NCBI GenBank assembly: GCA_946496415.1
Contig: CAMMGP010000057.1
Coordinates: 1-7,142 of the forward strand
Direction of reading: 5' to 3'
Length of the DNA: 7,142 nucleotides
Origin: an uncultured Clostridia bacterium
GTDB lineage: Bacteria; Bacillota; Clostridia; Christensenellales; Aristaeellaceae
Part shown: piece after piece, positions 1 to 6,587 of the stretch
How positions within the stretch are numbered: position 1 is the stretch's first letter
Layout of the letters: every line of letters starts with the position of its first letter
Position numbers and translations under genes: made by a program
Notes under the pieces: model-generated
Database searches by the model: none
What the model was told of the DNA's origin: nothing
The model's input: the letters and a program-made list of their open reading frames with translations, nothing else

Positions 1-409
1 CCCCCCCAGAAGGGGAGGGGCCGATCCCAGCCCCCCGCCCGGCGGGGCCCGGGGGCCCCGCCCGGGGCGGGGGGCGCCCGCCGCCGAAACCGCCGCCAAA
101 GAACGACGAGAATATGTCTTCCACATCAAAGCCGCCGAAACCGCCGAAGCCGGAGAAATCTCCATAGCCGCCGGCGCCGCCCGCGCCCGGCTGCTGATGG
201 CCGAAGCGGTCGTACTGGGCGCGCTTCTGGGGGTCGGAGAGCACCTGATAGGCCTCGTTGACCTCCTTGAATTTTTCCTCGGCGTCCTTGTCGCCCGGGT
301 TGACGTCCGGGTGCAGTTTCTTGGCCAGTTTGCGGTACGCCGCCTTGATGGCGGCCTCGTCGGCCGTGCGCTCGACGCCGAGCACTTCATAATAGTCGCG
401 TTTTGCCAA
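1..409 (-). CDS. dnaJ: Chaperone protein DnaJ (Hsp40), N-terminal part, TTG start
   Basis: This is the first 136 codons of DnaJ, the cytoplasmic J-domain co-chaperone that delivers unfolded clients to DnaK and stimulates its ATPase. The translation opens MAKRDYYEVLGV. A full J-domain covers about residues 4-68, with the HPD motif that contacts DnaK at 33-35 and the YDRFG end of helix IV at about 66-70. A Gly/Phe-rich linker follows from about 75 to 111 (GYGDFSGFGGFGGFDVEDIF). The start is TTG: an in-frame TAG lies at 425-427, no ATG or GTG lies between it and the conserved AKRDYY, and a strong AGGGAGGGG site precedes the TTG by 6 bases. The zinc-finger and C-terminal domains lie outside the window. 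Beyond residue 111 the reading becomes Gly/Pro/Arg-rich and lacks the usual RGADL-type motif, in DNA with 57 consecutive G/C bases, so that end may hold sequence errors. It is the last visible gene of the hrcA operon. Confidence 0.95.
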   Translation of the reverse strand, partial: MAKRDYYEVLGVERTADEAAIKAAYRKLAKKLHPDVNPGDKDAEEKFKEVNEAYQVLSDPQKRAQYDRFGHQQPGAGGAGGYGDFSGFGGFGGFDVEDIFSSFFGGGFGGGRPPPRAGPPGPAGRGAGIGPSPSGG

Positions 410-415
410 GGGTTT

Positions 416-424
416 CCCCTCCCT
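416..424 (-). promoter_or_regulatory. Ribosome binding site of dnaJ
   Basis: Read on the minus strand this is AGGGAGGGG, a purine-rich Shine-Dalgarno sequence ending 6 bases before the TTG at 409-407. It decides the dnaJ start, because the in-frame TAG at 425-427 excludes any start further upstream and the next in-frame residues are the conserved J-domain. Confidence 0.8.
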
Positions 425-442
425 CTATGTGAACGCCCCGAA

Positions 443-466
443 GGCGGAGGCGATACCGCCTCCGCC
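443..466 (-). repeat. Perfect 10-bp inverted repeat (stem-loop) between dnaK and dnaJ
   Basis: The arms GGCGGAGGCG (443-452) and CGCCTCCGCC (457-466) are exact reverse complements around the loop ATAC. The stem is very GC-rich and lies in the leader between the dnaK stop and the dnaJ Shine-Dalgarno. No T tract follows in either direction, which argues against factor-independent termination. A role as an RNA stability or attenuation element is inferred from position only. Confidence 0.75.
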
Positions 467-529
467 CCGGAACCTTAACTTCTTGCCGTCCCGGACAGTC
501 TCCGGGGCGAATTTCGCCTTGCGGCGGGA

Positions 530-2362
<1,833 letters not shown>

Positions 2363-2410
2363 AATAAATCCCTCCTGATGGATGCGAAAATGCTTGGGTT
2401 GTTGTTTTCT

Positions 2411-2983
2411 TTATTCCTCAACGGAGACTTTGACCATCGCGTAGCGAATGATCTTGTCTTTGACCCGGTAGCCCTTCTGGAATACCTCGATGACCTTGCC
2501 CGGGTCGTCGGTCACCTCTTTCATCACCGCGTGGTGCAGTTCGGGGTCGAAGGCCTCGCCCTGCGCGGGGATCTCTTCCAGCCCGAATTTCTTCAGGCCC
2601 TCCAGAAGCTGGTTGAGCGTCATTTTCACGCCCTCGAGCAGCGGGCTTTCCTCGCCCGCGGCGATGGCGCGCTCCAGATTGTCGATGGCCGGGAGCATCG
2701 CCCCGATCACTTCCTCCACGCCGTCGGCAAAGCCGTCCGCGCGCGAGGTCTGGTTGCGGCGGCGGAAATTCTGGAAATCCGCCTGGGAGCGACGCAGCTG
2801 ATCGAGATATTCGTCGCGCTGCTTGACGGCCGTTTCCAACGCCGCGCGCCACTCGTCTATGGAAGCCTCTTTTTCCTCCGGCTGTTCCCCGGCCGTCTCC
2901 CCGGTGTTCTGGGGCTGTTCGGCGGTCTGGGGGGCTTCCTCCTCCGTCACCGGAGTTTCTGGATTTTTGTCTTTCTTTTTCAT
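2411..2983 (-). CDS. grpE: Nucleotide exchange factor GrpE
   Basis: This complete 190-residue protein is the dimeric factor that releases ADP, and so client, from DnaK. Residues 1-42 are a Lys- then Glu/Pro/Gln-rich segment that is probably disordered. A long helix follows (about 43-90, with DEYLDQLRRSQADFQNFRRR), then the helical-bundle segment AMLPAIDNLERAI at 95-107. The C-terminal beta-wing carries the family signature FDPELHHAVMKEV at 145-157, and the protein ends GYRVKDKIIRYAMVKVSVEE. Length and ending are usual for the family. The start has AGGAGG 5 bases upstream, and that site overlaps the hrcA stop codon, so translation of the two genes may be coupled. It shares the operon with hrcA, dnaK and dnaJ. 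I see nothing missing. Confidence 0.98.
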   Translation of the reverse strand: MKKKDKNPETPVTEEEAPQTAEQPQNTGETAGEQPEEKEASIDEWRAALETAVKQRDEYLDQLRRSQADFQNFRRRNQTSRADGFADGVEEVIGAMLPAIDNLERAIAAGEESPLLEGVKMTLNQLLEGLKKFGLEEIPAQGEAFDPELHHAVMKEVTDDPGKVIEVFQKGYRVKDKIIRYAMVKVSVEE

Positions 2984-2988
2984 GCCGT

Positions 2989-2994
2989 CCTCCT
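2989..2994 (-). promoter_or_regulatory. Ribosome binding site of grpE, overlapping the hrcA stop
   Basis: AGGAGG on the minus strand matches the anti-Shine-Dalgarno and ends 5 bases before the grpE ATG. Its first two bases are the last two of the hrcA TAG stop (2995-2993). Ribosomes finishing hrcA therefore sit on the grpE initiation site, an arrangement usually taken to mean translational coupling. Confidence 0.8.
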
Positions 2995-4018
2995 ACTTGT
3001 TGTCCGAGAGCAGTTGGCTGATCGCCCGGCCCATGAAGCCCAGCACCGTGACCACGCGGCTGTAGTTCATGCGCGTGGGCCCGATGATGCCCAGCGTGCC
3101 GGTGGACTGGTCGCCCATGCGGTAGCTGGCGGTGAGCACCGAGCAGTCCGACAGTTCGGGAACGCCGTTTTCCGGGCCGATGCGGATGGTGATCTCCATA
3201 TCGCCGCCATCGCCCATCACCCGGCGCAGCGTATCGCGCGATTCGAGCACCGCCAGAAAGTTCTTTGCCTTGTCCACGTCCGAATACTCGGGGTAGTTGA
3301 GCAGGTTGGCGCTGCCGCCCACGTAGACGTCGCGGTCGTCCACGGCGGCGATGTTTTCCTCGATCACCTGCATGGTTTCGGCGAGCAGTTTGCGCTCGTT
3401 GCCCATATCGCGGATGATTTCGGCGAAGATCTGCCGCACGGACTCGATCGGCTGCCCGGCAAGGCGCTCGGTGAGCATGCGCGAGATGCCGTAGAGATGG
3501 TCGGCGCTCAGGCCCTCGGGGATGTTGATGACCGCGTCCTTGACGATGCCGGCGCTGGTGACGATGATGAGCATCGCCGTGCCCGACGATACAGGGACGA
3601 TCTGCACATGGCGGATGCGCAACGAGCCAATGTGCGGCGCGACCACCACGGAGGTGTACTTCGTCGCGTCCGAAAGCACGCGCGCCGCGCGGCGGATGAC
3701 GGTTTCCACCTGCCTGGAGCGCGTCTGCATGTGCTGGGCGATCTTCTGGCGCTCCTCCCCGGTGAGCTGGCCGGCCTTGAGCAGTTTGTCCACGTACAGC
3801 CGGTACGCTTTATAGGATGGAACGCGGCCCGCGGAGGTATGCGGCTGGGCAAGATAGCCCAGTTCCTCCAGATCGCTCATCTCGTTGCGGATGGTCGCGG
3901 GCGAAAAGCCCACGCCCGCTTTGCGCGAGATCGTGCGCGAGCCGACGGGCATGGCGGTGGTGATGTAGTCGTCGATGATCGCCTGCAAGATGAGGAATTT
4001 TCTCTCGTCCAAACCCAT
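2993..4018 (-). CDS. hrcA: Heat-inducible transcription repressor HrcA
   Basis: HrcA is the dimeric repressor that binds CIRCE operators; in the family its activity is maintained by GroEL. With the start chosen here it has 341 residues, the usual size. The N-terminus MGLDERKFLILQAIIDDYI leads into a winged-helix DNA-binding domain, with VGSRTISRKAG at about 25-35, the recognition segment SPATIRNEMSDLEELGYL at 39-56 and the wing QPHTSAGRVPS at 58-68. The GAF-like dimerisation region follows, and the protein ends GFMGRAISQLLSDNK. An in-frame ATG at 4054 would add 12 residues, but it lies inside the CIRCE element and has no Shine-Dalgarno. The ATG at 4018 has AAGGGAGG 7 bases upstream and matches the family start. 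It is first in its operon, so the repressor is probably autoregulated. Confidence 0.97.
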   Translation of the reverse strand: MGLDERKFLILQAIIDDYITTAMPVGSRTISRKAGVGFSPATIRNEMSDLEELGYLAQPHTSAGRVPSYKAYRLYVDKLLKAGQLTGEERQKIAQHMQTRSRQVETVIRRAARVLSDATKYTSVVVAPHIGSLRIRHVQIVPVSSGTAMLIIVTSAGIVKDAVINIPEGLSADHLYGISRMLTERLAGQPIESVRQIFAEIIRDMGNERKLLAETMQVIEENIAAVDDRDVYVGGSANLLNYPEYSDVDKAKNFLAVLESRDTLRRVMGDGGDMEITIRIGPENGVPELSDCSVLTASYRMGDQSTGTLGIIGPTRMNYSRVVTVLGFMGRAISQLLSDNK

Positions 4019-4025
4019 GACCACG

Positions 4026-4033
4026 CCTCCCTT
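4026..4033 (-). promoter_or_regulatory. Ribosome binding site that fixes the hrcA start
   Basis: AAGGGAGG on the minus strand lies 7 bases before the ATG at 4018-4016. The alternative in-frame ATG at 4054-4052 has only a pyrimidine-rich sequence upstream, so this site favours the shorter 341-residue HrcA. Confidence 0.8.
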
Positions 4034-4043
4034 CGATTCGCTG

Positions 4044-4070
4044 TTAGCACTCATTGAAGGAGAGTGCTAA
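4044..4070 (-). promoter_or_regulatory. CIRCE operator (HrcA binding site)
   Basis: The element is TTAGCACTC (4044-4052), a 9-base spacer (4053-4061) and GAGTGCTAA (4062-4070). Both arms match the published CIRCE consensus exactly and have the canonical 9-base spacing. It lies 25 bases before the hrcA start codon and directly downstream of the predicted promoter, at about +5 to +31. Bound HrcA would therefore block initiation or early elongation of hrcA-grpE-dnaK-dnaJ, and heat shock would relieve this. The site is symmetric; the strand given is that of the operon it controls. Confidence 0.98.
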
Positions 4071-4081
4071 CGCATGGTCAT

Positions 4082-4110
4082 AATGTACCATTCTCCGGCG
4101 ATTTTGTCAA
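4082..4110 (-). promoter_or_regulatory. Predicted sigma-A promoter of the hrcA operon
   Basis: On the minus strand a perfect -35 TTGACA (4110-4105) is followed by a 17-base spacer and the -10 TACATT (4087-4082, 4 of 6 matches). The -10 is preceded by TGG, an extended -10 motif. Transcription would start near 4075, a few bases before CIRCE, which is the usual promoter-operator layout of HrcA-controlled operons. The start site is inferred. Confidence 0.75.
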
Positions 4111-4340
4111 TAGCGGGGCAGGCAAAGAGTTGTAAATTTTTTGATAACAATTTGAATGATTATGAACGATTCCTGCATTGAATGCGGTGTGTGCGGTGTT
4201 TCTCCGCTGGTTTTGGCGGTTTTTAGGGTTGTGCATTGCATAGTTATTCGTCTCCAGGGCTGAAATCGCGCTGCCCCTGCGGCAGATCCTTCCTGCGTTC
4301 CGCCGCGAAAAAACGCCCGTGTAAAATTCCCGCGCGCCCC
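4111..4340. other. Intergenic region between divergent operons, no supported gene
   Basis: I see no credible gene here. Bases 4128-4170 are AT-rich and lie upstream of the hrcA promoter, so they might help RNA polymerase bind, but they start a little far from the -35. Weak inverted repeats are present: CCGC/GCGG at 4204-4207 and 4216-4219 followed by five T on the plus strand, and CTGCC/GGCAG at 4271-4285. Both are too short to call as terminators. Small minus-strand open frames at about 4078-4373 lack a Shine-Dalgarno and any recognisable product. Confidence 0.6.
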
Positions 4341-4369
4341 TTGAATGCCCTCCCATCTTATGCTATAAT
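4341..4369 (+). promoter_or_regulatory. Predicted sigma-A promoter (extended -10) of rpmE
   Basis: TTGAAT (4341-4346, 4 of 6 matches to the -35 consensus) is followed by a 17-base spacer and a perfect -10 TATAAT (4364-4369), preceded by TGC, the extended -10 motif. Transcription would begin near 4376, giving an untranslated leader of about 65 bases before rpmE. The leader contains a CCGGA/TCCGG repeat (4403-4407 and 4418-4422) that could form a weak hairpin. This is the only clear promoter for the rightward gene set. Confidence 0.8.
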
Positions 4370-4441
4370 ACATTTTGCATGACCACGCGGATGCCGGTTC
4401 CGCCGGAGAGCCGACAGTCCGGTGACAAAGAGGTGAAAACC

Positions 4442-4639
4442 ATGAAAGAAAAGATCCATCCGAATTACGGCAAGGCTGTCGTCCGCTGCGTTTGCGGCGA
4501 GACGTTCGAAACGGGTTCCGTGAAGAAGGAATTGCGCGTGGATATCTGCTCCAAGTGCCATCCGTTCTACACGGGCAAGCAGAAGCTGGTGGACAGCGGT
4601 GGACGCGTCGACCGCTTCAAGAAGCGTTACGGAATGTAG
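4442..4639 (+). CDS. rpmE: 50S ribosomal protein L31, zinc-binding (type A)
   Basis: This is a complete 65-residue protein of the large ribosomal subunit. The sequence begins MKEKIHPNYG and carries CVC at residues 16-18 and CSKC at 36-39. These four cysteines ligate zinc in the C+ form of L31, so this is not the zinc-free YtiA-type paralogue. The C-terminus GGRVDRFKKRYGM is typical. The ATG at 4442 has GAGGTG about 6 bases upstream and gives the family N-terminus. An in-frame ATG at 4379 would add 21 unrelated residues and sits almost on the predicted transcription start, so I reject it. A hairpin follows the gene, so rpmE may be expressed above the genes downstream. Confidence 0.97.
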   Translation: MKEKIHPNYGKAVVRCVCGETFETGSVKKELRVDICSKCHPFYTGKQKLVDSGGRVDRFKKRYGM

Positions 4640-4647
4640 CCATTGTG

Positions 4648-4683
4648 AAACGCCGGGAGAGGTTTATCCTCCTCCGGCGTTTT
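4648..4683 (+). terminator. Terminator-like hairpin between rpmE and prmC
   Basis: The arm AAACGCCGG (4648-4656) pairs exactly with CCGGCGTTT (4674-4682). The stem continues through one G-T wobble and one mismatch into GAGG/CCTC (4659-4662 and 4668-4671), with a 5-base loop. The plus strand then reads only four T (4680-4683) and CC. The stem is strong but the T tract is short and part of it is in the stem, so partial termination is more likely than a full stop. I see no separate promoter before prmC, so some read-through is expected. Confidence 0.6.
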
Positions 4684-4702
4684 CCTATGCTTTGGAGAAG
4701 TT

Positions 4703-5488
4703 ATGCTGGCGATTGCATGGCGCGCGCAGGCGGCGCGCAGATTGGAAGCGGCGGGTAGCCCCGATCCCATGGCCGACGCGCGGCTCCTGAGCTGGGGCGA
4801 CAGCCTGCGGGAACTTTCCCCACGGGAGGAGGCCCGGCTGGACGCGCTGCTTGCGCGAAGGCTCGCGGGCGAACCGGTGCAATATGTATTGGAAAGCGCC
4901 TGGTTCATGGGGCTGGAGTTTTCTGTGGACAGGCGCGTGCTCATCCCCCGACAGGATACGGAAACGCTCTGCGAAGCGGCGCTGGCGTTTTTGCGGGACA
5001 GGGAATCGCCGCGCGCGCTCGACCTTTGCGCCGGCAGCGGCGCTATCGGATTGAGTCTGGCAAAGCTCTGCCCGCGCTCGAAGGTCGTGCTCTCGGACGT
5101 GAGCGCGGACGCCTGCGCGGTAATCGCTGAAAACCGCCGCCGGCTGGGCGTGGAGGCGGAGATCGTCACGGGCGACCTCTTCGCGCCCGTAGAGGGGCGC
5201 GTTTTCGACCTCATCGCCTGCAATCCCCCCTATATCCGCACGGGGGAACTGGATACGTTGCAGGCGGAAGTGCAAAGGGAGCCGCGCCTGGCGCTCGACG
5301 GCGGCGCGGACGGGCTTGCCTTTTATCGCCGCATCGCCGCCGAATATGCAAAATACCTCGCCCCGGGCGGGGCGCTGTTTCTGGAGATCGGCTGGGACGA
5401 AGCGGAAGACGTGCGCGCGCTGTTTGGCGGCGGGCGCGTGTTGCGCGACCTGAGCGGGCGCGACCGCGTGATCGAAATACGGGAGTGA
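4703..5488 (+). CDS. prmC: Peptide chain release factor N5-glutamine methyltransferase PrmC
   Basis: PrmC (HemK family) transfers a methyl group from S-adenosylmethionine to the glutamine of the GGQ motif in RF1 and RF2, which speeds peptide release. The 261-residue protein has a helical N-terminal domain ending at about 65, with RRLAGEPVQYVLE at 52-64. VLIPRQDTETL follows at 79-89, then the SAM-binding loop ALDLCAGSGAIGLSLA at 105-120, the acidic strand-2 end SDVS at 131-134 and the catalytic NPPY at 174-177. EPRLALDGGADGLAFYRRI (193-211) and LEIGWDEAEDV (227-237) complete the fold. The length is slightly below the usual 275-290. The ATG has GGAG 5 bases upstream. The gene ends 10 bases before prfA, which encodes its substrate. 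The IPRQDTE and YVLES variants of usually IPRPDTE and YxLG look like lineage variation. Confidence 0.96.
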   Translation: MLAIAWRAQAARRLEAAGSPDPMADARLLSWGDSLRELSPREEARLDALLARRLAGEPVQYVLESAWFMGLEFSVDRRVLIPRQDTETLCEAALAFLRDRESPRALDLCAGSGAIGLSLAKLCPRSKVVLSDVSADACAVIAENRRRLGVEAEIVTGDLFAPVEGRVFDLIACNPPYIRTGELDTLQAEVQREPRLALDGGADGLAFYRRIAAEYAKYLAPGGALFLEIGWDEAEDVRALFGGGRVLRDLSGRDRVIEIRE

Positions 5489-5498
5489 AACACTTATA

Positions 5499-6587
5499 AT
5501 GGAAAGAAATCATGCCGAACAGGCGCGCATACTCGCGCAGTTGGAGAGCATCGAGGCGCGCTATGAGGAATTGTCCATACGCATCACGCTGCCGGAAGTG
5601 ATCGCCGATACGCAGCTGTTTGCCAAACTGATGCGCGAGCACAGCGACCTGGCCGAACTCAACGAGATCGCCAGAAACTGCCGCGCGCTGGCCGAGCAAC
5701 TCGACGAGGCGCACGAACTGCTCAATGACCCCGACATGGCGGAAATGGCGCGCGAGGAAGTGGAAGAACTCGAGCCCAAATTGCGCGAGGCGCTGCACGC
5801 GGCCCGCGTCGCCCTGCTGCCCAAGGATCCGGACGACCGCAAAAACGCCGTGCTCGAAGTGCGCGCCGGCGCGGGCGGCGACGAGGCAGGACTCTTTGGC
5901 GCGGAACTTTTGCGCATGTACCAGCACTACGCCGACCGGCAGGGCTGGAAGTGGGAACTGATCGAGGACGGCTCCACGGAACTGGGCGGCATCAAGGAGA
6001 GCGTGGCGCTCATCTCCGGCAAGAACGTCTTTGAAAAACTGAAATTTGAAAGCGGCGTGCACCGCGTGCAGCGCGTGCCCGTGACGGAGAGTTCCGGGCG
6101 CATCCACACCTCCACGGCCACCGTGGCGGTGCTGCCTGAGGCCGAGGATGTGGAGTTGGAAATCAATCCCAACGACCTGCGCATCGACACCTACCGCGCT
6201 TCCGGCGCGGGCGGGCAGCACGTCAACCGCACCGACTCCGCCGTGCGCATCACCCACATTCCCACGGGGCTGGTGGTGACCTCGCAGGATCAGCGCTCGC
6301 AGATTCAGAACCGCGAAAAGGCCATGCGCGTGCTCAAATCGCGCCTGTACGAGATGGAGCGCGAGAAGCAGGAGGGCGAGTACGCCGACCGCCGCCGCCT
6401 GCAGGTGGGCACGGGCGACCGCTCCGAGCGCATCCGCACGTACAACTTCCCGCAGGGGCGCGTGACCGACCACCGCATTGGCCTGACGCTCTACCGCTTA
6501 AACGACGTGCTGGAAGGCGACCTCGACGAGATCATCACGGCGCTGACGTTGGCCGAACAAACGGCGTTGATGGAGAAGCAGCAATGA
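5499..6587 (+). CDS. prfA: Peptide chain release factor 1 (RF1)
   Basis: RF1 reads UAA and UAG in the ribosomal A site and triggers hydrolysis of peptidyl-tRNA. The complete 362-residue protein has a coiled-coil-rich N-terminal domain (about 1-105). Its codon-reading loop HRVQRVPVTESSGRIHTS spans 188-205, with the RF1-type PxT tripeptide as PVT at 194-196; RF2 has SPF there. The catalytic domain contains RASGAGGQHVNRTDSAVR at 233-250 with GGQ at 238-240. Gln240 is the residue expected to be methylated by PrmC, encoded just upstream. The C-terminus RTYNFPQGRVTDHRIGLTLYRL is typical. The start spacing is unusual: the best Shine-Dalgarno, GGGAG at 5481-5485 next to the prmC stop, lies 13 bases from the ATG, so initiation may depend on coupling to prmC. 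Its stop overlaps the next start. Confidence 0.98.
   Translation: MERNHAEQARILAQLESIEARYEELSIRITLPEVIADTQLFAKLMREHSDLAELNEIARNCRALAEQLDEAHELLNDPDMAEMAREEVEELEPKLREALHAARVALLPKDPDDRKNAVLEVRAGAGGDEAGLFGAELLRMYQHYADRQGWKWELIEDGSTELGGIKESVALISGKNVFEKLKFESGVHRVQRVPVTESSGRIHTSTATVAVLPEAEDVELEINPNDLRIDTYRASGAGGQHVNRTDSAVRITHIPTGLVVTSQDQRSQIQNREKAMRVLKSRLYEMEREKQEGEYADRRRLQVGTGDRSERIRTYNFPQGRVTDHRIGLTLYRLNDVLEGDLDEIITALTLAEQTALMEKQQ

Larger units (their letters stand above)
410..529 (-). other. Structured dnaK-dnaJ intercistronic spacer
   Basis: These 120 bases between the dnaK stop and the dnaJ start hold several inverted repeats and no gene. The strongest is a perfect 10-bp GC stem with a 4-base loop (arms 443-452 and 457-466). 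A second has a 6-bp stem with a 5-base loop (490-495 and 501-506). A third is the short palindrome GGCGAA/TTCGCC (506-511 and 513-518). None is followed by a T run on either strand, so an intrinsic terminator is unlikely. The stems more plausibly affect mRNA processing, stability or the amount of dnaJ made relative to dnaK; that is inference. Arm 463-470 is also complementary to 502-509, so alternative folds are possible. Confidence 0.6.

Noticed and set aside
443..466. The 10-bp stem as a dnaK terminator
   Set aside because: No T tract follows on the minus strand, and dnaJ, the next gene of a conserved operon, starts 34 bases after it.
4204..4224. CCGC/GCGG stem followed by five T as an intrinsic terminator
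   Set aside because: The stem is only 4-5 bp, and no rightward gene upstream needs a terminator there.
4078..4373. Small minus-strand open frames of about 88-92 codons in the intergenic region
   Set aside because: They have no Shine-Dalgarno, no recognisable product, and they run through the promoters of both divergent operons.
4379..4441. N-terminal extension of L31 from the ATG at 4379
   Set aside because: It lies about 3 bases after the predicted transcription start, has no ribosome site, and adds residues absent from L31, whereas the ATG at 4442 gives the canonical start.
5495..5500. TATAAT directly before prfA as a possible promoter
   Set aside because: It overlaps the prfA start codon, so transcription would begin inside the gene; the only -35 match at the right distance (TCGAAA, 4 of 6) is weak.
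5211..6473. 420-codon minus-strand open frame opposite prfA
   Set aside because: It is in exact antisense codon register with prfA, with a composition expected from reverse-complemented GC-rich codons and no recognisable domain.
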